Shown: positions 20,366 to 29,791 of the stretch, piece by piece | How the letters are laid out: every line of letters starts with the position of its first letter | Numbering within the stretch: the first letter of the stretch is position 1 | NCBI RefSeq assembly: GCF_034355335.1 | Contig: NZ_CP136422.1 | Coordinates: forward strand, 3,816,501 to 3,880,500 | Origin: Blautia coccoides | GTDB taxonomy: Bacteria; Bacillota; Clostridia; Lachnospirales; Lachnospiraceae | Length of the DNA stretch: 64,000 nt | Direction: 5' to 3' | The notes under the pieces: generated by a model | Told to the model about the DNA's origin: nothing | What the model saw: the letters and a program-made list of their open reading frames with translations, nothing else | Database searches by the model: none | Made by a program: the position numbers and the translations under genes

Positions 20366-21541
20366 ATGATTTACGTAGGAATTGATGTCGCAAAAGATAA
20401 GCATGATTGCTTTATCACAAACTCTGATGGCGAAGTCCTTTTCAAGGCTTTTACCATCAAAAACAATCTCGATGGGTTCGACGAGCTTTATCAGAAAATA
20501 GAATCCGTTATGGAAGATGCTTCTAAAGTAAAAGTAGGCCTAGAAGCCACTGGACACTATAGTTACAATCTTCTCGGATATCTGCTTGATAAAGGTCTGG
20601 CCACCTTTGTTATCAACCCGTTACATACTAATCTGTACAGAAAAAGTCTAAGCCTTAGACAGACGAAAACGGATAAAGTTGATGCCCATACAATTGCTTC
20701 TATGCTAATGTCTGACGTGAACTTAAAGTCCTACTCAGACACATCGTATCACAACGAAGAGCTTAAGTCACTTACTCGCTATCGTTTTGATAAAGTTAAA
20801 GAACGCGCGAAGCTTAAAACATCTATATCCCGTCTTGTATGTATCCTTTTCCCTGAGTTAGAAAAGCTTGTTCCAACACTTCATCAGAATTCTGTTTATG
20901 AGTTACTCTACGAATTTCCTGGTGCAAAACAGGTAGCTAATGCACATCTCACAAGACTTTCAAATCTTCTTGAAACCGCATCTAAAGGCCACTACACAAA
21001 AGAAACCTCTATCGCTTTTAGAGAGGCTGCAAGAACCTCTATCGGTTCAAATATGCCAGCTAAATCGCTTGAATTAAAGCACACCATTAAGCTCATTAGA
21101 GAGCTAGATTCTGAAATCGAAGAGATTGAAAACGAGATTAAAGTCATCATGGATGAAATCAATTCTCCAATCCTTAGCATTCCTGGAATCAGCTATCGAA
21201 TGGGTGCCATGATTATTGCTGAAATAGGTGACTTTAGCCAATTCGACTCTCCAGATAAGATCCTTGCTTATGCAGGAATGTCGCCTTCTACCTATCAATC
21301 CGGCCAGTTAGATAACTGTTATGCCAGAATGGAAAAACGTGGTTCTAGATACCTTAGATATGCTCTGTTTAATGCAACCGCATATGTTTGTCTATGGGAT
21401 CCAACCTACAAGGCTTATCTTGCCAAGAAACGAGCTGAAGGCAAGCATTACTATGTTGCAATGTCTCACGCGACCAAGAAACTAGTTCGGCTAATTTATC
21501 ATCTCGAACGCACTGGACAGCAATACCAAAAAGCAATCTAA
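20366..21541 (+). CDS. IS110-family DEDD transposase (bridge-RNA recombinase)
   Basis: 391 residues from the ATG at 20,366 with AGGAGG 6 nt upstream. The RuvC-like domain has D7 in GIDVAKDKHD, E60 in GLEATGHY, and D103/D106 in LRQTKTDKVDAHTIA. A coiled segment links to the C-terminal Tnp domain with LSIPGISYRMGAMIIAEIGD and the probable catalytic Ser312 in STYQSGQL. All catalytic residues are present, so it should be active. It acts with the RNA encoded upstream to join donor and target DNA. A frame extension to 20,321 runs through the RNA region and is not the start. Confidence 0.93.
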   Translation: MIYVGIDVAKDKHDCFITNSDGEVLFKAFTIKNNLDGFDELYQKIESVMEDASKVKVGLEATGHYSYNLLGYLLDKGLATFVINPLHTNLYRKSLSLRQTKTDKVDAHTIASMLMSDVNLKSYSDTSYHNEELKSLTRYRFDKVKERAKLKTSISRLVCILFPELEKLVPTLHQNSVYELLYEFPGAKQVANAHLTRLSNLLETASKGHYTKETSIAFREAARTSIGSNMPAKSLELKHTIKLIRELDSEIEEIENEIKVIMDEINSPILSIPGISYRMGAMIIAEIGDFSQFDSPDKILAYAGMSPSTYQSGQLDNCYARMEKRGSRYLRYALFNATAYVCLWDPTYKAYLAKKRAEGKHYYVAMSHATKKLVRLIYHLERTGQQYQKAI

Positions 21542-21567
21542 TTCTTCCAACATCATATCTTCTTGTC

Positions 21568-21589
21568 AGAGCATCATACTCGATGCTCT
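21568..21589 (+). terminator. Hairpin after the IS110 transposase
   Basis: AGAGCATC/GATGCTCT perfect 8-bp stem with a 6-nt loop, 27 nt past the stop, followed by a weak ATTTGT run. Probably ends the transposase transcript. Confidence 0.5.
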
Positions 21590-21811
21590 ATTTGTCATGC
21601 AATTTTCAAGGTACTGATTGCGATGAATAAGTCATCGCCACTATACTCAAAACATCTCTGTTTTTGAAACTATTTATTGACTTTCTTTAATAGTTAGTCT
21701 TTTTTACTATTTTGCAGGAAATGTCAGTGCGTATCCATATCTTATTTATGACTATTTTTATAGTTTTAATATAAACTTTTATTTTGCATTTACTTATTCA
21801 TATTTTAACAA

Positions 21812-23803
21812 TCAGATCCGCCTGAGGGGACGCAGATTTTTCATCTTAATGAAAAGCGGAACATATTCCAGGATCAAGGCAGAATTTTCCAGGCCATACC
21901 ATCTGGCAGAGGAGCCGGCCACTCGGCGTATGGCATATTTCAATGAGACAGCAGCGCGCCCTGCAGGAGAGATATCACTTTCCGGTATGAGCAGTTTCCG
22001 GATCAGGCAGAACTGGAAGCTGCCCACCTCACCGTCCTTATAGATGGAATATTTCGGTTCCTGGGAGGGAAGTTCATTGCTGTCGATCAACTCCTCCACG
22101 ATCTGCCTCAAATACACATTGATCCTCTGGTCCACTTTAAACCCCAGACGGAGCTGGATTTTGAATATATGATCCGTTCCGAAATTCTCCACCGTATACT
22201 CTCTGGTATAGGGCTGGTCTGTGACCTGTATATTGATGAACCAGTAAGCTTTGGCGCGCTTTGGACGGTCCAGAACAGAATACAGAATATCCCGGTCCAA
22301 TTCCTCAACCCGTGTTTCTTTTGTGATATAAACCAGATTATCCGTCTGGATCGGTATACTGGTATCCTCTTTCAGCCTGCCCAACTGTCCCACAAAATCC
22401 CGGACTTTCAGATAAACCGCCTGAGAATTCTCTATGGCGGTTCCTCTGTACCACACTACCATAATTCCAAAGAGCACAGCAGCGATAAACAAGGCCACAT
22501 AGCCGCCCCTTTGAAATTTGCTCAGGCTGGAAAGGAAAAAGGTTCCCTCCAGTCCTCCGAAAAACAGCAGAAACAGCCAGGAAGACCAAGACTTTTTCCT
22601 GATCCTGTTCAGGTAAACAAACAATAACAGGGTGGTCATCAGCATGGTAAGTGTGATCGCAAGACCGTATGCTGCTTCCATATGGGCACTGGTCCTGAAA
22701 TAGAGCACCAGCAGAGAACAGGAGACCCACAGTACCAGATTCACCAATGGGATAAATATCTGCCCCTTGATCATGGATGGGTACACGATTTGCATATGAG
22801 GCATCAGATCCAGCCTGCTGGCCTCAGAAACAAGAGTGAAGGAACCTGTGACCAGAGCCTGGGACGCGATGATCGCAGCAGCCGTTCCCAGCATCACCCC
22901 CACAGGCCGTATCTCCTCAGGCAGCATTTCAAAAAACGGATTCATATCCGGTATTGCCTCCAGGCTTTCACCAGTGCGGTTTGAGAGCATCCAGGCTCCC
23001 TGTCCAAGATAGTTCAGGATCAGGCACACCTTCACAAAAGGCCAGCTGGCATAGATGTTCTGCCTGCCCACATGCCCCATATCCGAATACAGTGCCTCTG
23101 CCCCTGTGGTGGCTAAAAACACGCTTCCAAGGATCATGAATCCCATACGGTTATCAGGGCTTACCAGGATCTTCAAGGCCCACAATGGATTCAGCGCCCG
23201 GATGATCCCCGGATTTCCCATGATATGAAAGCACCCGGCTGCTGCCAGGAACAGAAACCACAGGGTCATGACCGGCCCAAACGCTTTTCCAATGGAGCTG
23301 GTTCCCGCTTTCTGCACCAAAAAAAGCACAGCGATGATCACCAGGGTTATGACCACGATCTTATCCTGATCCTTTCCCAGCACTGCGTAGACCCACGGAA
23401 TGCTCCTGAGGCCTTCAATGGCTGTTGTGACTGTCACCGCCGGTGTTAAAATACCGTCCGCCAGCAGCGCGGCTCCTCCTATCATAGCGGGAAAGACCAG
23501 CCATTTTCCACATTTTTTCACCAGACTGAACAGGGCAAAAATGCCGCCCTCATTATGGTTATCCGCCTGCATGGCGATCAGTACGTATTTGACTGTTGTC
23601 AGCAGGATAATGGTCCATATGACCAGGGAGAGCGCTCCGTATATGACGTTCTCTCCCATCCCGGCCATTCCCCCGTTTCCTGCTATAATGGATTTCATAA
23701 CATACATGGGAGAGGTTCCGATATCCCCGTAAACCACTCCCACAGAAATCAGGACCGCACCTGCACTGAAAGGTATTCCTGTCTCTCTCTGTGTTTCCTT
23801 CAT
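21812..23803 (-). CDS. kup: Kup-type potassium transporter
   Basis: K+ uptake permease (KUP/HAK/KT family), 663 residues, probably a proton symporter. The start of the membrane core reads GVVYGDIGTSPMYVMKSI, a family hallmark, followed by about 12 membrane helices (for example FGPVMTLWFLFLAAAG and MNPFFEMLPEEIRPVGVMLG loops). A hydrophilic C-terminal region of about 170 residues follows. The ATG at 23,803 has AAGGGTG 6 nt upstream and is preferred over GTG at 23,812. It begins 19 bp after the secDF stop, so both may be cotranscribed. Confidence 0.93.
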   Translation of the reverse strand: MKETQRETGIPFSAGAVLISVGVVYGDIGTSPMYVMKSIIAGNGGMAGMGENVIYGALSLVIWTIILLTTVKYVLIAMQADNHNEGGIFALFSLVKKCGKWLVFPAMIGGAALLADGILTPAVTVTTAIEGLRSIPWVYAVLGKDQDKIVVITLVIIAVLFLVQKAGTSSIGKAFGPVMTLWFLFLAAAGCFHIMGNPGIIRALNPLWALKILVSPDNRMGFMILGSVFLATTGAEALYSDMGHVGRQNIYASWPFVKVCLILNYLGQGAWMLSNRTGESLEAIPDMNPFFEMLPEEIRPVGVMLGTAAAIIASQALVTGSFTLVSEASRLDLMPHMQIVYPSMIKGQIFIPLVNLVLWVSCSLLVLYFRTSAHMEAAYGLAITLTMLMTTLLLFVYLNRIRKKSWSSWLFLLFFGGLEGTFFLSSLSKFQRGGYVALFIAAVLFGIMVVWYRGTAIENSQAVYLKVRDFVGQLGRLKEDTSIPIQTDNLVYITKETRVEELDRDILYSVLDRPKRAKAYWFINIQVTDQPYTREYTVENFGTDHIFKIQLRLGFKVDQRINVYLRQIVEELIDSNELPSQEPKYSIYKDGEVGSFQFCLIRKLLIPESDISPAGRAAVSLKYAIRRVAGSSARWYGLENSALILEYVPLFIKMKNLRPLRRI

Positions 23804-23821
23804 CTCAAACACCCTTTTCCT

Positions 23822-25987
23822 TTATTTCTTCTTTTTCTGCTTATGCTCTTCCCAGCACACCCAGAGAGGGCCTGCAATGCATACAGAGGAGTAGCATCCG
23901 CTGATCATCCCCGCCAAAAGCGGAAGGGAAAATACCTGAATGGATTCTATATGGTAAAATACGGAGAACAGAAAAATAATGAACACGCACGCCACAACCG
24001 TAAATGCCGTATTGACAGAACGCCCCAGAGTTTCTGTGATGCTTCTGTCCACCAGCTTTGCCAGCGTCTCTCCTTTTTTACTGTTCTTCCGGTTCTCCCT
24101 GATCCTGTCGTACAAAACGATGGTGTCATTGATGGAATAGCCGATAATGGTCAGCGTCACTGCCACAAAGGCATCGTTCACCGGAATCCTGCACACGCCG
24201 AACACAAACACCACAATGAGAATGTCGTGCAGAAGTGCCGCAACTGCTGTGATACCCGCTGCAAGCCCGGACATAGCGGAAAACCGTATCCTTATATATA
24301 TGACAATAAACAGGGCGGAAAGTACAATGGCAATGATGGAATTTTTCAATGCCTTTGCCCCAATATAAGGCTCCACCGCGTAAGTCTCCGACAGCTTGTA
24401 TTCCTGTCCCTCCTCCCCGTTCAGTGCTTTTGTCACTTCCTGCTGCTCCTCTGGTGAAATCCCCTTGTTGCCGGCCAAAGTCACCGCCAGTTTCTGCTGC
24501 CTGCTTGCCGGGTCCTCTGTGATCTGGATATTGGCAGGCCGGTCCAGCACTGCCTCCACATCCTCTCTCAGCTTTTCTGTATCGGCCTTCCCCGAACACG
24601 TATATTTCAGGATCACACCTCCTGTGAACTGTGTATCCAGCTTCATACCGTTTACCGAGCTAAGTATGGTTCCTGTAAGGAGCACACAGGCTGTAAATAA
24701 AAAGATCCATTTCCGCTTTCCTGAAAAATCCAGGATCTTTTTCTCCTTTTTCCTGCGGAACATGGATGGACGTTTAAAAAATTCATACTGCACCACAGAG
24801 GTGAGCATAGTCCTGGACATCCATACGCCCGCAAACAGGTTGATCACAACTCCGGTAAGCAGGGTATAGCCAAAGCTCAGCATCGTTCCCGAACCGAATA
24901 TCATAAGTATAACAGCCACAGCCGCTGTGGTGAGATTGCCGTCCAGCACAGAGGAGAAAGCCCGCTGATATCCCTTTTTGACTGCTGCCTTTACCGATAA
25001 GCCATGCATCAGCTCCTCACTGATACGCTCACTTATGATGATATTGGCATCTACCGCCATACCTGCTGAGAGAATCAGCCCCGCGATTCCCGGCAGTGTA
25101 ATGGTATACTGAGGAACCGATATGGCCAGCACCTGCAAGGACATCTGAAACAGCAGCGTGATGCAGCTCAGTATCCCGGGCAGTCTATAGTAAAAGCTCA
25201 TAAACAGGCACACCAAAACCATAGCCGTCACCGCGGCAGCCACCATGGATGTTAAGGCCCGGCCTCCCAGTGTGGGGCTGATGGTATTGTAATTGCTGGT
25301 CTTCATGGAAAACGGAAGGGCGCCTGCATTGATCTTATCAGAGAGCGCCTGTGCCTCATCCCTGGATGCCATGCCGTTTATGACTGCCTCTCCCCCTTCT
25401 ATTTTCTGCTGTACCACAGGATTTGAGATCAGAGTGTCATCCATATAGATCCCTATATTCTTTCCAAGATTATCCTGCGTAGCTTTGGCGAACTTCTCCG
25501 TGCCGTTTTTGTTAAAATGAAGCTCTACCTCATATGCCCTTGTATCCCTGCTCTGTACCACAGAGCTGCTGGAAACATCCTGTCCTTCCACCAGCACCTT
25601 GTTGTTTTCATCCCGGAAGGTCAGTTTTGCCGTCTCTCCCAGTTCCGCTATGGCCTGCTGGGGATCAAAGTCTTTTTCATCGGATTTCCAGGGGAACCTG
25701 ACAAGTATCCTGCCCTCCTGCTTCTCCACAGTCACTTCCCGGTCCAGGATATTTTTGGCATCCAGCCGTCCTTCCATGATATTTCTGGCAGCTTCCAGTT
25801 CCTGGGGTGTGGGCTTTTTTGTGATTCCCACCGGCTCAAAAACAGCCTCCACGCCGCCCTTGATGTCAATGCCGAACCGCATATCCCGGATTCCTTTTAT
25901 ATCACTTCCACAGCCAAAAAAGGCAATGAAAAGAAAGACAGCAATGATTCCCAGTGCTATCCAAATATGTGTTTTTTTATTTTTCAT
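23822..25987 (-). CDS. secDF: Fused protein translocase subunit SecDF
   Basis: RND-type membrane protein of 721 residues that uses proton motive force to assist Sec-dependent export. The SecD half (about 1-410) has a first helix, the large periplasmic-type P1 region and the membrane motif AGMAVDANIIISERISEEL. The SecF half (about 425-721) has a second P1-like region and the matching TIIGYSINDTIVLYDRIREN. Fusion is common in Bacilli and many Clostridia. Twelve membrane helices are expected. The gene precedes kup. Confidence 0.95.
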   Translation of the reverse strand: MKNKKTHIWIALGIIAVFLFIAFFGCGSDIKGIRDMRFGIDIKGGVEAVFEPVGITKKPTPQELEAARNIMEGRLDAKNILDREVTVEKQEGRILVRFPWKSDEKDFDPQQAIAELGETAKLTFRDENNKVLVEGQDVSSSSVVQSRDTRAYEVELHFNKNGTEKFAKATQDNLGKNIGIYMDDTLISNPVVQQKIEGGEAVINGMASRDEAQALSDKINAGALPFSMKTSNYNTISPTLGGRALTSMVAAAVTAMVLVCLFMSFYYRLPGILSCITLLFQMSLQVLAISVPQYTITLPGIAGLILSAGMAVDANIIISERISEELMHGLSVKAAVKKGYQRAFSSVLDGNLTTAAVAVILMIFGSGTMLSFGYTLLTGVVINLFAGVWMSRTMLTSVVQYEFFKRPSMFRRKKEKKILDFSGKRKWIFLFTACVLLTGTILSSVNGMKLDTQFTGGVILKYTCSGKADTEKLREDVEAVLDRPANIQITEDPASRQQKLAVTLAGNKGISPEEQQEVTKALNGEEGQEYKLSETYAVEPYIGAKALKNSIIAIVLSALFIVIYIRIRFSAMSGLAAGITAVAALLHDILIVVFVFGVCRIPVNDAFVAVTLTIIGYSINDTIVLYDRIRENRKNSKKGETLAKLVDRSITETLGRSVNTAFTVVACVFIIFLFSVFYHIESIQVFSLPLLAGMISGCYSSVCIAGPLWVCWEEHKQKKKK

Positions 25988-26067
25988 GATTTCCCTGCTT
26001 TCTGTTCTGATCGTAACGCTTCCGTACCCATAGAGCCGCTGAAACGCTACTTTTCATTTTTTATAAA

Positions 26068-26490
26068 TCAGATAAAAAGGGGAAGTCTCTTCTTTCCGTC
26101 CTTGTACTGGACAATAAATATCCGTTTTAAAGGGGGATCGTTCAGCAGAAAGCTGAGCCTGAAAAAGGCATAAAGAGAAGCCTTTGTCTCTCCGGAAAAC
26201 AGAAAAACAAGGGCACAGGAAAATAGTACCAAAAACAAAGGAAGAAGCCTGAGGAAATGATCCTCTTCTCCCTTATTCTCTCCGAGATTGGGGCGTGAAA
26301 ACGTTTCTTCTTTTTGAAAGCAGTCCGGGTATTCCCCATGACCGGCCCGGGTGATGGCTGTCTGACCGGTGATGTCTCTAGGTCCGCCCTCCGCGCCTCT
26401 GCTGTCCTGTCTCTGTGAGAAAACAAAAAAGAGGCACAGAACACAAAGAAAGAATGCAACCATATAACAAACACTCTGCATCTTTTTCAT
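26068..26490 (-). CDS. Small two-helix membrane protein, unknown function
   Basis: 140 residues from the ATG at 26,490, with GGAGGG 9 nt upstream. An N-terminal helix (VCYMVAFFLCVLCLFFVF) and a second helix (LLPLFLVLFSCALVFLF) flank a polar loop rich in Gly and Arg. The C-terminus is basic. I do not recognise the family. It lies upstream of secDF in the same direction and divergent from the SpoIID-like gene. A sporulation or envelope role is possible but unsupported. Confidence 0.6.
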   Translation of the reverse strand: MKKMQSVCYMVAFFLCVLCLFFVFSQRQDSRGAEGGPRDITGQTAITRAGHGEYPDCFQKEETFSRPNLGENKGEEDHFLRLLPLFLVLFSCALVFLFSGETKASLYAFFRLSFLLNDPPLKRIFIVQYKDGKKRLPLFI

Positions 26491-26571
26491 GATGATCTGC
26501 CCTCCAGTCCGTAAATCTTTATATCGAATCACACTCTAGCACAAAGAAAGGTTTCTGTCAATCATTCTGTC

Positions 26572-26598
26572 ACATTTTTCATTTGCCTGCATATCCTA
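26572..26598 (+). promoter_or_regulatory. Possible sigma-K promoter
   Basis: AC (26,572-26,573), 16 bp, then CATATCCTA (26,590-26,598), matching the mother-cell sigma-K pattern mACm-N16-CATAnnnTA. It lies 30 nt before a spore-type gene, which suits late sporulation expression. Confidence 0.5.
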
Positions 26599-26627
26599 AA
26601 CCAACGAACTGCCATGAGGTTTTACCT

Positions 26628-27521
26628 ATGAATTATTTTCCCATTAGAGCCATGCAGACGGACCACCCGGATGAAGGGGGGCTGAGGATTTCCGTGCTCT
26701 CCGCCATCAGGAATACTCCTATTGAAAACGCCACAATAGATATCTCCTATACAGGAGACCCTTCTTCTGTCATTGATGAGCTGAAAACGGATGCCAACGG
26801 GCTGACAGAAAAAATCCTCCTTCCCGCACCGCCCCTGGAGTACAGCATGGAGCCTTCTGAGTACCAGCCCTACGCAGAATACACCTTCCACATCGAAGCG
26901 GAGGGGTTTGAACCTGTGGATATCTCCGGCGCGGAAATACTGCCCGAAGTCACCGCGCTGCAGACAGCAAGGCTTCAGGCTCAGACGCCGGAAAACACCT
27001 TTCAGAGTATTGTCATTCCGGCACATACCCTGTTCGGCACATATCCGGAAAAGATACCCGAGGATGAGATCAAACCCATGGATGAATCCGGAGAGATCGT
27101 TCTGAGCCGGGTGGTCATACCGGAGTTCATAGTGGTGCATGACGGCGCCCCCACAGACCCCACTGCCCAGAATTATTATGTGCGTTACCGGGATTACATC
27201 AAAAACGTGGCTTCCAGTGAGATTTACGCCACATGGCCCACGGAGACCATCCGGGCCAATGTGCTGGCGATCATGTCCTTTACCCTGAACCGTGTCTATA
27301 CCGAATGGTACCGCAACAAGGGCTATGATTTTACTATCACCTCCTCCACTGCTTTTGACCACAAGTGGATGAACGGCAGGAATATCTTTGACAGCATCTC
27401 CCAGGTTGTGGATGAATTGTTCGCTGACTATCTCTCAAGACCGGGCGTAAGACAGCCTATTCTCACTCAATACTGCGACGGACAGCGTGTGACTTGTCCG
27501 AACTGGATGGCCAAATTGTAA
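26628..27521 (+). pseudogene. SpoIID-like spore cortex protein, C-terminally truncated
   Basis: 298 residues beginning MNYFPIRAMQTDHPDEGGL, with a beta-rich carboxypeptidase-regulatory-like repeat region (about 15-110) and a SpoIID/LytB-like domain (YIKNVASSEIYATWPTETIR, then STAFDHKWMNGRN). I recognise the family from clostridial spore cortex-lytic-type proteins, which continue after TCPNWM with a QWG motif and a peptidoglycan-binding domain. Here the frame ends four codons later (TCPNWMAKL). The 3' part is absent from the window, so a rearrangement at about 27,515 is likely. It may still give a stable short protein. SD GAGGT lies 8 nt upstream. Confidence 0.65.
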
Positions 27522-27560
27522 TAACACCTAAACCGAATTTAACAGTACTTATAGAAAGTA

Positions 27561-27594
27561 TGAGACAAGGTATCATTAATGACATCTTGTCTCA
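27561..27594. repeat. 34-bp palindrome, copy 1
   Basis: TGAGACAAG and CTTGTCTCA flank a TCATTAATGA centre. The same palindrome is at 52,254-52,287. The 41 bp from 27,586 (half the palindrome plus a T-rich tail) recur with few changes at 51,903-51,943. It lies just past the truncated SpoIID-like gene. Confidence 0.8.
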
Positions 27595-27668
27595 GTAGGT
27601 ATTTCTGTCCCCTGTTTTTTCTTTATCGGATGGAACCGCGTTTGGATTTATTCTATTGGCTTGCTGCA

Positions 27669-28634
27669 TTACTCCACATATACGGGATTCGTCAGTGCAA
27701 TCCTACAGTCTTCCAATCCGTAATAGCTTCCGAATAAATCCGCACGCAGCCATTTTTCCGGTACTCTTACCCTACGAATACAGGAAACACCTGCCGGAAA
27801 TCGATCCACTTCATTTCCGTCGGCAATCAGGCGAATCTCCCCGGCGCGAACCTGCTTCTTTTCCCAGACACCAGGTAATACATCCGACTGAATCTGTAAA
27901 TACAGCTCCAGTTCTTTTTCACCCGCCGGAATAATTCCCCCGCAGGGGATCGTTCTTCCTCCCGTAACCGCTTCCATAGTCAGAAGAGGGCCTGCAGTTA
28001 GGCAGATGTTTCCACCTCTGACGGCATCCATAACTGCTTTCACCGTCAACTCTTCTTCCGTTCCCACCCAGGTATAGCAGCAGGGAAAGCAGTCATCTTT
28101 ATGCCAGTCCCGTCCAGTCATGGCAGTGATTCGATAGCCTTCTGACAGAAGCTTATCCCAGAGTTCAAAAGCTCGCAGACTCTGCAGACGGCGGGGCGCA
28201 TAATTCCGGCTCCATACCTCTATATAATCGGGCAGAGACCAATCCTTTATCTGAAATGCCCAGTGATATCCGGTATTAATCGGATCGGACAAGGAAAAAG
28301 GATGGGCAATGCCCACAATTCCGCCGTTTTTATGAATCGATTGGATGGCCTCGTCTATTTCATTCGGCTTTACGTCTCTCCAGTCCGTATAGCCGTTCTC
28401 CTCCAGTACCACCATATGGCCGTAATAAGTCGTCCACTCCAGTCCGCGAACCGGAAGGATTCCCTGCTCTCTGGCCACTTCAATCAGTTCGGGTGTACCG
28501 GAGGCCGTGTTGTGATCTGTGAGGGCCAGCGCCCGGTAGCCTTTCATCTTTGCAGCCTGCACCAGTTCCTCCACGGTAAAAGTTCCGTCGCTGTGACAGG
28601 TATGCGTGTGAAGCTCAACCGGATACCAACGCAT
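27669..28634 (-). CDS. PHP-domain phosphoesterase (CehA/McbA-like)
   Basis: Metallo-phosphoesterase of 321 residues. The N-terminal PHP motifs are VELHTHTCHSDGTFTVEEL, ALALTDHNTASGT and GLEWTTYYGHMVVL, with a later GIAHPF and MTGRDWHKDD holding further His and Asp ligands. The C-terminal 90 residues form a beta-rich extension. The SD GGAGGG precedes the ATG by 7 nt, inside the preceding gene, with which it overlaps by 20 nt. It is the last gene of an ABC/GDPD operon, so it probably acts on the phosphate or phosphodiester product imported or released there. Confidence 0.85.
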   Translation of the reverse strand: MRWYPVELHTHTCHSDGTFTVEELVQAAKMKGYRALALTDHNTASGTPELIEVAREQGILPVRGLEWTTYYGHMVVLEENGYTDWRDVKPNEIDEAIQSIHKNGGIVGIAHPFSLSDPINTGYHWAFQIKDWSLPDYIEVWSRNYAPRRLQSLRAFELWDKLLSEGYRITAMTGRDWHKDDCFPCCYTWVGTEEELTVKAVMDAVRGGNICLTAGPLLTMEAVTGGRTIPCGGIIPAGEKELELYLQIQSDVLPGVWEKKQVRAGEIRLIADGNEVDRFPAGVSCIRRVRVPEKWLRADLFGSYYGLEDCRIALTNPVYVE

Positions 28635-29091
28635 CGGACACCCTCCCTTCTATAATCAGTCTGCCTTCACATTTCAACGTGCAAACTGCATGCAGGTGAA
28701 TCATGCCCTCCCATTCTCCTGCCACCCTGGGTGGGCATACAAACCCGGGGGCAGCTTTCGTCTTGGTAATCTCATGTACTTGATTTTTCTGCCAGCGGTG
28801 AGCATTTCCCAGATAACTTCCGTCTTTTGACAGAGAAATCGTAATTAAGTTTTTCAGAGAGCCGATACTTTCCGGAGAAATCTGATCATACTCCAAACCT
28901 CTTCCATCATAATATCGGCGGACAGCCCTGTCTATCATGGGGAGGCAGGCCTCCGGTACCGTCAGTGCGTCTGGTTCAAAACTGAAAAGAATACGAATGC
29001 ATATAACCTCCTCGGGACACTCAAAAGAAAACCTCACATTGGTTTTTGAATCTTCCGGTTTCCACCGGTAACACTCTCTGAGAAGAATCAT
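28615..29091 (-). CDS. Unknown protein between GDPD and PHP genes
   Basis: 158 residues with no motif I recognise. The composition suggests a beta-sandwich (VRFSFECPEEVICIRILFSF, then GEWEGMIHLHAVCTLKCEG), like domains fused to PHP proteins in other genomes. It overlaps the GDPD stop as ATGA and the PHP start by 20 nt, so all three are translationally coupled. This tight packing argues that it works with the two phosphoesterases, perhaps as a binding module. Confidence 0.65.
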   Translation of the reverse strand: MILLRECYRWKPEDSKTNVRFSFECPEEVICIRILFSFEPDALTVPEACLPMIDRAVRRYYDGRGLEYDQISPESIGSLKNLITISLSKDGSYLGNAHRWQKNQVHEITKTKAAPGFVCPPRVAGEWEGMIHLHAVCTLKCEGRLIIEGRVSDALVSG

Positions 29092-29786
29092 AACACTTTT
29101 CCTTCCCGGCGCAGCATGAGGGCCTCTTTCAGATTTCGGGTAGTGATGTTGCGTATTCCTATTCCCAGCAGCTGGCGGATTCGGACAGGTTCATTGACCG
29201 TCCAAGTGGAAATCCCGATCCCATTTTTCTCCATTACGGAAAGAAAGCTTTCATTGAGAAATTTTTCGCAGATATTTACAGTGCTGATTCCGCAAACCCG
29301 GCAGGCGGCTACCAGTTTTTCGGCTGTACTCTCCGTGCTGATATCTTTCGGATGATCCGGACCAGTATCCCCGCAAAAGTCCGGAATACATTCTTCCACA
29401 TTCCAGTAGACCTCTACCTCCCTCCAGGGGCAGGGTTCCGCCATCCGCAGAGGTCTAACACTTCCGGAATACAGTATCTGTTCCGGGGACAGCCCGCACT
29501 CTTCTGCCAGTCTCAATACCGGCAGTTCTAGTCCATATTCTTTTAAATCGCAGTTCATACGCATTTCGGTATGCTTTCTCATAACCATAAAAACATCCCG
29601 GAGACTGACTGCCCCGCCGTCAGTCTCATCATGAGCAATAACCAGGTTATGGTCCTTGTCCCTACGCACATCCAATTCCAGGACATCCGCAGAGGTGGTC
29701 AGTGCATAATAAACAAATTCCATACTGTTTTCACAGGTTCCGTCTGCACCGGAATGTGCTGTAATCAATGTTATTCCATTCTTCAC
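29088..29786 (-). CDS. Glycerophosphodiester phosphodiesterase family protein
   Basis: TIM-barrel GDPD of about 232 residues. The first catalytic region reads ITLITAHSGADGTCENSMEF (His, with ENS) and ADVLELDVRRDKDHNLVIAHDE provides the ExD pair and second His. The barrel ends with TWTVNEPVRIRQLLGIGIRN, typical of the family. A GTG at 29,786 is the likely start because the frame upstream lies in the permease stop region. The expected reaction is glycerophosphodiester to glycerol-3-P plus alcohol. It sits behind an ABC importer, as UgpQ does in other bacteria. Confidence 0.85.
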   Translation of the reverse strand: MKNGITLITAHSGADGTCENSMEFVYYALTTSADVLELDVRRDKDHNLVIAHDETDGGAVSLRDVFMVMRKHTEMRMNCDLKEYGLELPVLRLAEECGLSPEQILYSGSVRPLRMAEPCPWREVEVYWNVEECIPDFCGDTGPDHPKDISTESTAEKLVAACRVCGISTVNICEKFLNESFLSVMEKNGIGISTWTVNEPVRIRQLLGIGIRNITTRNLKEALMLRREGKVL

Positions 29787-29791
29787 TTTAT

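Larger units (their letters stand above)
20117..21700 (+). mobile_element. IS110-family insertion sequence with bridge RNA
   Basis: Complete element bounded by CT core dinucleotides at 20,117-20,118 and 21,699-21,700, with no terminal inverted repeats, as usual for IS110. It carries a non-coding left end of about 245 nt, one DEDD transposase and a right end of about 160 nt. The boundaries were set by matching guide segments of the predicted bridge RNA to both junctions. Removing the element restores an ordinary Shine-Dalgarno leader (AAAAAAGGAGG on the minus strand) for the XRE gene. Confidence 0.85.
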
